DNA of 64,000 nt from Mycolicibacterium chitae (GTDB taxonomy: Bacteria > Actinomycetota > Actinomycetes > Mycobacteriales > Mycobacteriaceae), in the NCBI RefSeq assembly GCF_900637205.1, contig NZ_LR134355.1:3348001-3412000 (forward strand), given 5' to 3'. Under the pieces are notes generated by a model. It had not been told where the DNA came from. It made no database searches and saw only the letters and a list, made by a program, of their open reading frames with translations. Within the stretch, counting starts at the first letter, position 1; each line of letters starts with the position of its first letter. Of this stretch, positions 8,873-18,450 are shown piece after piece. A program made the position numbers and the translations under genes.

Positions 8873-9424
8873 TCAGTCATGTGGGAGCTGTCGGCCGAAT
8901 GCGCGGGCCACCTGAACGAGAAATCCCAAACCCCGGGAAATGTCCTTGTCCTTGGACACCCGCCAGAGCCCGAACAGCCCTTTGGGTCCACCCGGGTCGG
9001 CCTCAGCCGCGGCCTTCCCCTCGACCAGGGCGGTACCCATCCCGGCGAGCACCTCGGCAGCCTGCGGATCCATCAGCGGGGACTGCAGAATCTTGTTCAT
9101 CGCCGGCATCGCGGCCACCAGGGCCGCGGCCAGTGAACTCACACTGTCCGCCAAACCCTGCCGGTCCACCGATTTCAGCTCGTCGAACCCGCTGAACCGG
9201 GCACTGAGGCTCCCGACAGGGCCGCGCAGTTCATCGACCGCCGACGACAACGACGCGCTGATCTCATCACCGCGGTGGACGAATCCGTCGAGTCCGTCGA
9301 CCAGGACAGCCAACAGATCGGCATGATCGAGCAGCCTGTTCAACGATTCCGCAACTCTCGGATCCGCCAACCGCTCGCGGAGTTGCTGCTCCGGCGACAC
9401 CGCAACAATCTGACCGTTTGCCAC
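8873..9424 (-). CDS. hucM: DUF1641-like protein, probable HucM
   Basis: A 183-aa helical protein encoded first in the Huc operon. The C-terminal half has a DUF1641-type signature (GLFGLWRVSKDKDISRGLGF). In M. smegmatis the gene just before hucS encodes HucM, the stalk protein that tethers Huc oligomers to the membrane and delivers menaquinone. Position, length and helical character match, so the HucM assignment is probable but not proved. GTG at 9424 is preferred because AGGAGG lies 7 nt upstream; a second GTG at 9427 is adjacent. Confidence 0.8.
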   Translation of the reverse strand: MANGQIVAVSPEQQLRERLADPRVAESLNRLLDHADLLAVLVDGLDGFVHRGDEISASLSSAVDELRGPVGSLSARFSGFDELKSVDRQGLADSVSSLAAALVAAMPAMNKILQSPLMDPQAAEVLAGMGTALVEGKAAAEADPGGPKGLFGLWRVSKDKDISRGLGFLVQVARAFGRQLPHD

Positions 9425-9490
9425 CACGTGGCCTCCTAAGTCGTGTACGGGCGGGCTGGCCCGTGGGCTGGACGACACTTGGATGAGGGA

Positions 9491-9506
9491 TGTGGTTCCG
9501 ATCACA
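9491..9506. promoter_or_regulatory. Crp-like site upstream of hucM
   Basis: TGTGGTTCCGATCACA matches the actinobacterial Crp/GlxR consensus TGTGA-N6-TCACA at 9 of 10 fixed positions (G for A in the left arm). It lies about 67 bp upstream of the hucM start, in the divergent region shared with the AraC-type gene. Binding is inferred. Confidence 0.45.
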
Positions 9507-9687
9507 ATTTAACGAGCCGACGGGCGCTTGCCTATCATTTTCACGCAATACCTGTCAAAATTACGCAAAGTTGAACGCGTTGACGCGCGCCCATCCCCTC
9601 CGAGGCTTGCATGATCGACACCGACACTTTAAAGAAATCCTCATCATCGCGGCAGTTGAGCCGCACATTCTGGGTGAGGCGGCGGCC

Positions 9688-10749
9688 TTGTCCCGGCTGA
9701 CCCGAATCGGGTTCATCGACGATCGGCGCACCAGCAACCCGGTGCGCCGGAAGGTGCGCTCCCGCGGCGTGCCGCCGGCCCTTGCCGACAAGGAGATCTT
9801 CTATACCGAGAGCACCGCCGAGGCCACCCGACTGGTCGGCAAAGCCCTCGCTCCGTTGTCGCTGAACGTGGCCTACGACGCCGCGGCAGAGTTTGCTGCG
9901 GTGCTGCACGGCGTGCGCCTGCGCAATGTCAGCATGCTGTACCTCGACCTGCACACGCCGGCCCGCATCGACGTTCCCGCCCTTGGCGAATACTTCGCCG
10001 TGCACATGCCGATGAACGGTCGCGCACTGGTGGAATACCGGGACACCGCCTTCGAAGCCAACACCCTACGGGCGCTGGTGACCAGCCCTGGAGCGCCGCT
10101 ACGGATGGGACTCGACTACGACTCCCCACAATTGCTGATCCGCATCGAACAGCAGCCGATGATCGCCCACCTGACCCGGCTGCTGGGCCGCAGCTTGACC
10201 AAGCCGCTCGAGTTCGAGCCCGAATTCGATCTGGCCACCGAGGCTGCCATGCGCTGGCACACCGCGGTCCAATTGATCCACTCCGAGGTGTTCCATCCGG
10301 GTTCGCTGATCCAGCGTGGTCAGGGCATCGGAGCGATCGAGGAGCTGGTGATGAGCACGCTGCTGCAGCTGCAGCCATCGACGTATCACCGCGAACTGCT
10401 GAAACCCGCGCAGCCGGATCAATCCCGTACCGTCGTGCGAGACGCGATGAACTACATCGACGACCACCTGGCCGAGCGCGTCACGATGGACGCCGTCGCC
10501 AAGAGCGTGCACATGAGTGTGCGGTCGATCCAGCAGGGTTTTCGAGACGAGCTGGGCATGTCACCGATGGCCTATCTGCGCAGCCGGCGCCTCGACCGGG
10601 TGCACGAGGAACTCACCGACGCGGTGCCGTCGGACGGGGTCACCGTCACCGCGGTCGCCGAACGCTGGGGCTTTCACCACCTCGGCAGTTTCGCCGTCGA
10701 GTACCGGAAGCGCTGGGGCGAGACACCGTCGGAGACGCTGCGGCGGTGA
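9688..10749 (+). CDS. AraC-family transcriptional regulator
   Basis: The product has an N-terminal AraC-binding-like cupin region and a C-terminal double HTH (VTMDAVAKSVHMSVRSIQQG and WGFHHLGSFAVEYRKRWGE). The frame is open back to ATG 9490, but the first 200 nt have noncoding-like codon use and cover the divergent promoter. TTG 9688, preceded by GGTGAGG, is therefore preferred (353 aa). It is divergent from the Huc operon and convergent with cbbR (4-nt gap). It may control Huc or the Calvin cycle genes; the effector is unknown. Confidence 0.85.
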   Translation: MSRLTRIGFIDDRRTSNPVRRKVRSRGVPPALADKEIFYTESTAEATRLVGKALAPLSLNVAYDAAAEFAAVLHGVRLRNVSMLYLDLHTPARIDVPALGEYFAVHMPMNGRALVEYRDTAFEANTLRALVTSPGAPLRMGLDYDSPQLLIRIEQQPMIAHLTRLLGRSLTKPLEFEPEFDLATEAAMRWHTAVQLIHSEVFHPGSLIQRGQGIGAIEELVMSTLLQLQPSTYHRELLKPAQPDQSRTVVRDAMNYIDDHLAERVTMDAVAKSVHMSVRSIQQGFRDELGMSPMAYLRSRRLDRVHEELTDAVPSDGVTVTAVAERWGFHHLGSFAVEYRKRWGETPSETLRR

Positions 10750-10753
10750 CGGG

Positions 10754-11656
10754 TCAGGACGCCTGCTGCACCGACTTCGCCGGCAGCCAGCCAAGCCCGG
10801 GATTGGCCGTCAGGTGGTCGATCAACAGCTCGGTCGACGTGGTCGGCGACAACTGACTGACGACGTGCCAGGGCCGGCTGATCGGCGTGCCATGCACGGC
10901 GATCTCGACCAGATCGCCGCCGTCGAGTTCGCGCAGCACCGCCTGCCGGGACACCAGCGTGACGCCCAGCCCGGCCACCGCGGCCGCGACCACCGCGCCG
11001 TGCGAACCCAACACGAGCTGCGGCGGCGTCACCTCCAGATCCTCGAGCAGCGCCATCAGGGTGGACCGGGTACCCGACCCGGTCTCGCGCAACAGCCAGG
11101 TTGCGGTGGCCGGGTCGATCCCCTTGGCGAGCGCCGGGGCGCCGACGACGACCAGGGTGTTCGGGCTCACGGCCCGCATTCGCACCTTCCGGCGCAGATC
11201 CTCGGGCGGGCGGCCGGCGACTACCAGATCGACTTCGTGTCGCGCCAGCATGGGCCAGACCAGGCTGCGGGAAGCGACCTCGAGGTGCAGTACGACTCCG
11301 GGATACCTGGTCCGGAAGGAAGCCAGCGCTGCCGGGATGAGCAGCTCGCCGGCCGACGTGACGGCCGCCAACCGCACCGATCCGTGCTCCGGATCCGCTT
11401 CGCCGCGGGCGGCCAGGATCGCCTCGTCGTGCAGGCCGAGAATCCGGCGCGCGTACTCGACGTACCGCTCCCCGGCCGGGGTGAGCCGCACCCCACGGCC
11501 GTGCCGGTCCACCAGGGCTATCCCGATGTCGTTGCTCAGCGCGCGCAGCGCCGACGAGATCGAGGATTCGGTCACCACCAGGCGCTCCGCGGCACCGCGA
11601 ACCGAGCCGGTTTCGGCGAGCTCGACCAGCGCACGCAGCCGCGCGTTGGTGGTCAT
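10754..11656 (-). CDS. cbbR: LysR-family regulator CbbR
   Basis: A 300-aa LysR protein: winged HTH at residues 1-60 ([20 protein letters not shown]) followed by a substrate-binding-type effector domain. It is encoded with cbbX, cbbS and cbbL, overlapping cbbX by 4 nt (ATGA), which supports the CbbR identity. CbbR proteins activate cbb promoters through T-N11-A sites in response to metabolites. Unusually, cbbR is co-oriented at the 3' end of the operon rather than divergent from cbbL, so its own level may rise with the operon. Confidence 0.88.
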   Translation of the reverse strand: MTTNARLRALVELAETGSVRGAAERLVVTESSISSALRALSNDIGIALVDRHGRGVRLTPAGERYVEYARRILGLHDEAILAARGEADPEHGSVRLAAVTSAGELLIPAALASFRTRYPGVVLHLEVASRSLVWPMLARHEVDLVVAGRPPEDLRRKVRMRAVSPNTLVVVGAPALAKGIDPATATWLLRETGSGTRSTLMALLEDLEVTPPQLVLGSHGAVVAAAVAGLGVTLVSRQAVLRELDGGDLVEIAVHGTPISRPWHVVSQLSPTTSTELLIDHLTANPGLGWLPAKSVQQAS

Positions 11657-12684
11657 CGGCGCCCTCCTGCCACGGTGTCGACGGGATCGGTACCGAACAC
11701 CCGGCTCGCCAGAATATCGGCCGGCTCGATGGTGGAAAGCCCGGCCAAACCGACATCGCCCCCGGTTGCGAGCAGACGTCGGGCGTGCCGAAGCCGGGCC
11801 CGCTCCAGTGCATTGCGCACGCTGCGCGCATTCGCAAACCAGGGTTGGTCGATCCGCAACTCGAGATACCGGCGTAAGACCTCGCGGGCCTCATCGGAGA
11901 ACCGATAGCCCAACTCGTCGGTCATCAACAGCGCGATGTCCTCCAGCTCGCCGACGGCGTAGTCGGGGAAGGTGATGTGGTGGGCGATCCGGCTCTGCAT
12001 TCCGGGGTTGGCCGAGAAGAACTGATCCATCTTGTCCGCATAGCCAGCCAGAATCACCACCAGGTCAGCACGATGGTTCTCCATCACCTGAAGCAGAATC
12101 TCGATCGATTCCGACCCGTAGTCGCGGTCATTCTCCACCTTGTACAAGTAGTAGGCCTCGTCGATGAACAGCACGCCACCCATCGCACGCTTGATGACAT
12201 CCTTGGTCTTCGGAGCGGTATGCCCGACGTACTCCCCGACCAGATCATCGCGAGTCACGCTGACCAAGTGGCCACGCCGCAGATACCCCAGCCGGTGCAG
12301 CAGATCGGCCATCCGCAGCGCCACGGTGGTCTTGCCCGTCCCGGGATTCCCGGTGAAGCACATGTGCAGCGTTGGCTGGGGCGCATTGACCCCGAAGCGG
12401 GCCCGCATCCGGTCGACGAGCAGCAGCGCGGCGATTTCGGCGATCCGGGTTTTCACCGGCTCCAATCCCACCAGTTCGCGATCGAGTCCGGCCAGTACGT
12501 CATCGACGCCCGAATCCTTCCGTGCGGCGGCAATGTCGACGACCGCGCCCGGGGGCAGCAGATCCTCCGCGGGCACGTCCGGTTCCCCGTCCAGCTGCGG
12601 ACCGGGGGCCGGACGTGGCCGGTACCCGAATGAGCTGCGCGGGTTCTCGGCGGATTGCGGCTTATTTGGTGTCTGCAATGTCAT
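11653..12684 (-). CDS. cbbX: CbbX, AAA+ RuBisCO activase (red type)
   Basis: CbbX remodels inhibited red-type RuBisCO by pulling on the large-subunit C-terminus. The 343-aa product has a Pro-rich N-terminal extension of about 45 residues, Walker [10 protein letters not shown] at 112-120, Walker B ([12 protein letters not shown]) and the conserved [19 protein letters not shown] pore-region segment. It starts 3 nt after cbbS and overlaps cbbR. Its presence shows the adjacent RuBisCO is a red-like form I enzyme. Confidence 0.95.
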   Translation of the reverse strand: MTLQTPNKPQSAENPRSSFGYRPRPAPGPQLDGEPDVPAEDLLPPGAVVDIAAARKDSGVDDVLAGLDRELVGLEPVKTRIAEIAALLLVDRMRARFGVNAPQPTLHMCFTGNPGTGKTTVALRMADLLHRLGYLRRGHLVSVTRDDLVGEYVGHTAPKTKDVIKRAMGGVLFIDEAYYLYKVENDRDYGSESIEILLQVMENHRADLVVILAGYADKMDQFFSANPGMQSRIAHHITFPDYAVGELEDIALLMTDELGYRFSDEAREVLRRYLELRIDQPWFANARSVRNALERARLRHARRLLATGGDVGLAGLSTIEPADILASRVFGTDPVDTVAGGRR

Positions 12685-12687
12685 CGG

Positions 12688-13113
12688 TCAGTCCGATCGG
12701 TACCGGTCCCCCTCGGGACGTTCGGTGGCATACGAATGCGTGGTGTACCCGATCTGGCGGTTGGCCCGCTCGGCGCGGTCGAGCCGGAAGCCGGGCTCCT
12801 CGGCGGGCCGGTTGACGATGAACGACAGCGCCGTCGTCTGTCGGCCCAGGCTCGCGTCATACGCGTTCAGCCGGATGTAGCTGTTCGGGTTCGCCGATCG
12901 ACACGCGTTGACCTCCAGCAGCACGCCGGCCGGATCCTTGAGGTCGAACATCGGCAGACCCCACATCTCCCAGTAGGTGTTGCGTGGATGGGGGTCGTCG
13001 GTGAACTCGACCGACAGCGGCCACTCATTGGACAGTGCGTAATTGATCTGTGCGGTGATCTCCTCATCGGTGAAATCGGGCAGGTACGAGAAGGTGCCCT
13101 GGGTGATTCGCAT
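12688..13113 (-). CDS. cbbS: RuBisCO small subunit
   Basis: A 141-aa protein beginning [19 protein letters not shown], the standard N-terminus of red-type CbbS, with the [14 protein letters not shown] core. It forms the L8S8 holoenzyme with CbbL. The ATG at 13113 follows cbbL by 18 nt and has a GAAAGGAG-type ribosome-binding site. Confidence 0.96.
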   Translation of the reverse strand: MRITQGTFSYLPDFTDEEITAQINYALSNEWPLSVEFTDDPHPRNTYWEMWGLPMFDLKDPAGVLLEVNACRSANPNSYIRLNAYDASLGRQTTALSFIVNRPAEEPGFRLDRAERANRQIGYTTHSYATERPEGDRYRSD

Positions 13114-13131
13114 GTGTGAGCTCCTTTCGTG

Positions 13132-14633
<1,502 letters not shown>

Positions 14634-14731
14634 AACTATTAAACCACCCCCGGGCATTCCTCCGATCGGGTGAGGTCGGCGTGTTTCGACGGACCTACGT
14701 TGTGCTCAGTCGATCAAGGACAGGAGTTCCG

Positions 14732-15730
14732 ATGAGTACGTGTAACGAGACCGCGGCCGCCATGACCATGCCCGGCAAGGGAATCCTTGCCGCCGACGAG
14801 AGCATCAGCACCATGTCGACGCGACTCGAGCAGGTGGGTGTGGTGCCGACCGCCGAGAGCCGCCGCGACTATCGCGAGCTGTTGGTGACCACGGCCGATC
14901 TGGCGGCGGGGGTATCGGGCGTCATCCTGTGCGAGGAGACCCTGGGACAGGTGTTCAGCGACGGCCGACCTTTCCCCGAGGCGATCCGGACGCTCGGCAT
15001 CCTGCCGGGCATCAAGGTCGATACCGGGGCCAAACCGTGCCCGGGCCTGCCGGGAGAAACCATCACCGAGGGGCTGGACGGGCTGCCTGCCCGACTGGCC
15101 GGCTACGCCGAGGCGGGAGCGGTATTCGCCAAATGGCGCGCGGTATTCACGATCACCGAGGAAAGACCCAGCTGGGGCGCCATCGCGGCGAACTCCAGTG
15201 CGCTGGCCCGGTATGCCGCGGCGTGTCAGGAGGCCGACCTGGTTCCGATTGTCGAACCGGAAGTCCTGATGTCGGGTGAACACAGCCTCGAGCGCTGCGC
15301 CGAAGTCACGGCGAGCGTGCATGCCGCGGTACGCCAGCAACTCCGCGCGATGAACGTGGGCCTGGCCGGGATTGTGCTCAAGCCCAACATGGTGATCGAG
15401 GGCGAGGATCATCCGGTCCGGGCCACCCCGGAACAGGTGGCCGAGGCCACCGTCGCCGTGCTCCGGGCCTGGCCGGCCGAGCTGGCCGGGGTGGCGTTCC
15501 TCTCTGGCGGGCAGGAGCCCGAGCGGGCCACCGCCAACCTCGCGGCGATGCAGAGCCACAACACGCCGTGGCCGCTGACATTCTCGTTCGGCCGAGCGCT
15601 GGTGTCGCCGGCGCTGGCGGCCTGGCACGGTGACGAAGGTTTGGTCGAGGCCGGACAGCGGGCGCTGGCCAGTCATGTCGCGGCGAACGCCAACGCGCTA
15701 CGGGGCCGCGAGAGGCTTCAACCGGCGTGA
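14732..15730 (+). CDS. class I fructose-bisphosphate aldolase
   Basis: Catalyses reversible condensation of triose phosphates to fructose-1,6-bisphosphate (and probably sedoheptulose bisphosphate). The 332-aa product shows class I features: KGILAADESISTM near the N-terminus, a GILPGIKVDTGAKP segment and the Schiff-base Lys in LKPNMV. ATG 14732 is preceded by AGGAG; the frame is open further upstream without support. It is divergent from cbbL across the shared promoter region and overlaps the histidine kinase gene tail-to-tail by 13 bp. A Calvin-cycle role is inferred from context. Confidence 0.93.
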   Translation: MSTCNETAAAMTMPGKGILAADESISTMSTRLEQVGVVPTAESRRDYRELLVTTADLAAGVSGVILCEETLGQVFSDGRPFPEAIRTLGILPGIKVDTGAKPCPGLPGETITEGLDGLPARLAGYAEAGAVFAKWRAVFTITEERPSWGAIAANSSALARYAAACQEADLVPIVEPEVLMSGEHSLERCAEVTASVHAAVRQQLRAMNVGLAGIVLKPNMVIEGEDHPVRATPEQVAEATVAVLRAWPAELAGVAFLSGGQEPERATANLAAMQSHNTPWPLTFSFGRALVSPALAAWHGDEGLVEAGQRALASHVAANANALRGRERLQPA

Positions 15731-16923
15731 TCGGCGGCCGCGTCGACCGGCACGGTCACCGTGACCGTGGTGCCCCAACCAGGGCGGGAACGGACCGATA
15801 GCTGGCCGCCGACCAGCTCGGCGCGCTCACTCATCGACAGCATGCCGTAGCTGGTCGGAGCGCGGTCCGGGGCTGGATCGAAACCGACGCCGTTATCGCT
15901 GACCTCTAGGCGCGCCGTGCCGCCATCGTCGACCTCGAACCACACCTTGGCCGTCATGGCCCGCGCATGCTTGACCACGTTCTGCAGACACTCTTGCGCA
16001 ATGCGGTACAGCGCCACCTCGACGTGTTCGGGCAATCGCCGGTCGGCCAGCTCGAGGTCCAGATCGATTTCGGGTATCGACGAAGCCAGACTGGCCAGCC
16101 CGCCGACCAGACCGAGATCGTCCAGCACCGGCGGGCGCAGCCCACCGATCGCCGCGCGCGCCTCGGCCAGCGTCAGATCCACCAAATCACGGGCCTTCTC
16201 CAACTGGTCGGCGGCCTCGGGTCCGTCGGATGCGCCGACCGCCCGCGCCGCCGCATCGAGTCGGTACGTCAGGCTCACCAGCCGTTGCGAGATCCCGTCA
16301 TGAATATCGCCTGCCAACCGGCGCCGCTCGGATTCCTGTGCGGCAATCACCTGTTCGGCGAAGTTCTCGTGAGCCCGCTCGCGGGCCGCGACCTGGCGGT
16401 GCATCCGGGCCTGGTCGAGCGCACCGGCAAGCAGCCTTCCGATCGCGAGCAACAACTCGATGTCCCGACCCGTGAAGTCATGCCGGGCAACGGTGTGCAC
16501 GTTCAGCACACCAACCAACCCACCGAGTTCGGTCTGCATCGGTACCGAGGCCATCGAGGTGAAGTCCGAACCACGCAGCGACGCGATCGGCACATAGCGC
16601 GAATCCTCGTCCTTGTTGTCGGTGATCACCACGGGCGCACGATGACTGGCCACCCAGCCGGACACGCCCTCGCCCAGCGGCATGGTGATCAGACCCACCT
16701 GTTCGTCGAACGGGGGCGTCGCACCCGCAAGGGTGAGCGAGCGCCCGGAATCGTCCAGCACGTGCACGAAGCACACGTCGGAAGCGGTGACCGAAGTGAT
16801 CAGCTCCGCGACGGCCGCAGCCAGTGACTCGACTCCCGGGCCGCTCGAGGTGGCCGCAACGATGCCAAGCAATAGCTCGACCTCGCGATCCTCATCGACC
16901 AACCCATGGACCAGGCCGGTCAT
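15718..16923 (-). CDS. GAF-domain sensor histidine kinase
   Basis: A 401-aa soluble kinase with a GAF domain at about 20-170, then a HisKA_3 dimerisation segment with phospho-acceptor H208 (ERRRLAGDIHDG). The HATPase_c domain follows, with an N-box (AQECLQNVVKHA) and G-box (DNGVGFDP). There are no membrane segments, so the signal is cytoplasmic or a diffusible gas or redox cue. It overlaps the response regulator gene by 4 nt. It is DevS-like in type but has one GAF domain, not two. Its place between two Calvin-cycle blocks suggests it governs carbon fixation and/or hydrogenase genes. Confidence 0.9.
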   Translation of the reverse strand: MTGLVHGLVDEDREVELLLGIVAATSSGPGVESLAAAVAELITSVTASDVCFVHVLDDSGRSLTLAGATPPFDEQVGLITMPLGEGVSGWVASHRAPVVITDNKDEDSRYVPIASLRGSDFTSMASVPMQTELGGLVGVLNVHTVARHDFTGRDIELLLAIGRLLAGALDQARMHRQVAARERAHENFAEQVIAAQESERRRLAGDIHDGISQRLVSLTYRLDAAARAVGASDGPEAADQLEKARDLVDLTLAEARAAIGGLRPPVLDDLGLVGGLASLASSIPEIDLDLELADRRLPEHVEVALYRIAQECLQNVVKHARAMTAKVWFEVDDGGTARLEVSDNGVGFDPAPDRAPTSYGMLSMSERAELVGGQLSVRSRPGWGTTVTVTVPVDAAADHAG

Positions 16924-17591
16924 TGGTAGATGCCTTCACGTAGCGCGGTGGCGACCGCGGCGGTGCGGTCACCGACGCCCAACTTTCGGTAGATGGAGCG
17001 CAGGTGGCTCTTGACCGTCTCGTCACCGATCACGAGTTTGCCTGCGATACCGCGATTCGACAGCCCGGCGACCACGAACGCGAGGATCTCGCTCTCCCGC
17101 TGGGTCAACCCGTGCCGCGCGCCCGGCCAGAACTCGTCCCGTTGCAGCCGCGCCGCGGTATCGGCCGCCCGGGCTGCCAGTCCGGCGTCGATGGCGGTCG
17201 AACCGGCCTGCACATACTCGAGCTGACGAACCAATTCGTCGCTGCTGATGCCTTTCAGCAGATACCCCGACGCACCCGCTCGCAGTGCCTGGAACAGGTA
17301 CTGCTCATCTTCGTACACCGAGAGCAGAACCACTTTGCGGTCCGGGTCCCGTTCCCGAATCGTGCGGCACAGATCCAGACCGCTGGCCCCCTGCATGCGT
17401 ACATCGCAGAGCACGATATCGGGCTGAAGGCTGGCGATGACGCCCAGCGCATTCTCCGCTCCGACGGCCTCACCGACGACACGGACACGATTCTTGAACG
17501 ACGCCAACATCGCCTTGAGTCCCTCGATGATCATTTCGTGATCATCGACCAGTACCACCCGCACCGGAACTGCCGCCGTTGCCGCCGTCAT
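16920..17591 (-). CDS. NarL/LuxR-type response regulator
   Basis: A 223-aa protein with a receiver domain (VDDHE at 15-19, phospho-acceptor D63 in LCDVRM, a conserved Lys in YLLKG) and a C-terminal LuxR HTH (LTQRESEILAFVVAGLSNRG). ATG 17591 is chosen because the receiver fold begins right after it; longer frames extend into the promoter. It is co-transcribed with the kinase and divergent from rpe across about 160 bp. Confidence 0.92.
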   Translation of the reverse strand: MTAATAAVPVRVVLVDDHEMIIEGLKAMLASFKNRVRVVGEAVGAENALGVIASLQPDIVLCDVRMQGASGLDLCRTIRERDPDRKVVLLSVYEDEQYLFQALRAGASGYLLKGISSDELVRQLEYVQAGSTAIDAGLAARAADTAARLQRDEFWPGARHGLTQRESEILAFVVAGLSNRGIAGKLVIGDETVKSHLRSIYRKLGVGDRTAAVATALREGIYQ

Positions 17592-17660
17592 GTGTTCACC
17601 ATAAACGCGACAGCAAGGAACCGTACGAAGAATTCCTGGCAGGTCACCGACCGCACAATT

Positions 17661-17696
17661 GGGGAACAACCTTCGATTCCCCCACTCGGGGGAGTC
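17661..17696. promoter_or_regulatory. inverted-repeat cluster in the response regulator-rpe divergent region
   Basis: GATTCCCCC and GGGGGAGTC form 9-bp arms (one G-T pair) around a 4-nt spacer at 17675-17696. A further GGGGAA half-site at 17661-17666 pairs with TTCCCC after 10 nt. It lies 59-94 bp upstream of rpe and 70-105 bp upstream of the regulator gene. It is a candidate operator for the adjacent regulator; the identity of the binder is unknown. Confidence 0.45.
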
Positions 17697-17754
17697 GCCA
17701 ACGGGCATACCGTCATAGCGTCGTGAGGCATCCAGCCCTCAGGAGGTTCTGCTC

Positions 17755-18450
17755 GTGACATCTCCCCCCGCGACCCTGGTCGCATCCGTACTGCCTGCGG
17801 ATTTCGCCGAACTCGGCCGCGACGTCACCGCGATCGCGGATGCCGGAATCGACCGGATCCAATGGGATGTGATGGACGGTGTGTTCGTCCCGAACATGAC
17901 CTTCGGACCCGATGTCATCGCCGCCTGCAGGGACCGGGTGGACATCGGCTTCGAAGCCCATCTGATGGTCGACGATCCCGATCCCATGTTGGCGCGCTGG
18001 GTCGAGGCCGGGTGCGAGATCGTCATTGTGCACGCCGAGACATGTCGGCATCTTCATCGAACCCTTTGCGCCATCGAGGATCTCGGCGCCAAGGCAGGAG
18101 TCGCGATCAACCCGGCAACCCCACTGTGCGCCGTGGCCGATGTACTCGACCGCACCGATCTGTTGCTCGTGATGACGGTGAATCCCGGCTTCGGCGGCCA
18201 ACGGTACCTGGCCAGCATGGAATCCAAGATCGCCGCGGCCAGAACGGAAATCGATCGACGCGGGCTTCCCATCGAACTCGAGGTCGATGGCGGCATCGGC
18301 CCGGCGACCATCGGTCGTGCGGCGCGGGCCGGCGCCGACACATTCTGTGCCGGGTCGGCCCTGTTCAGCAACTCATCCACCATGTCCGAGCAGGCGGCCG
18401 CACTGCGCGCCGCGGCCGGCGAACAGACCGGAAGGCTCGTCGCAGGATGA
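17755..18450 (+). CDS. rpe: ribulose-5-phosphate 3-epimerase
   Basis: Interconverts ribulose-5-P and xylulose-5-P in the regeneration phase. The 231-aa TIM-barrel protein shows ILPADFA-like N-terminus (VLPADFAELG), DVMDGVFVPN, HLMV, VMTVNPGFGGQ and VDGGIG. The GTG start is preceded by AGGAGG. It is the first gene of rpe-tkt-prk-hypAB and overlaps tkt by 4 nt (ATGA). In this setting it corresponds to cbbE. Confidence 0.95.
   Translation: MTSPPATLVASVLPADFAELGRDVTAIADAGIDRIQWDVMDGVFVPNMTFGPDVIAACRDRVDIGFEAHLMVDDPDPMLARWVEAGCEIVIVHAETCRHLHRTLCAIEDLGAKAGVAINPATPLCAVADVLDRTDLLLVMTVNPGFGGQRYLASMESKIAAARTEIDRRGLPIELEVDGGIGPATIGRAARAGADTFCAGSALFSNSSTMSEQAAALRAAAGEQTGRLVAG

Noticed and set aside
9425..9687. 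The AraC-type gene starting at ATG 9490.
   Set aside because: The extra 66 codons have noncoding-like composition and would cover the hucM promoter and the Crp-like site. TTG 9688 fits the family length better, although this is not certain.
15718..15730. The 13-bp tail-to-tail overlap of aldolase and kinase genes as a regulatory device.
   Set aside because: Short convergent overlaps are common in dense genomes and need no special explanation.
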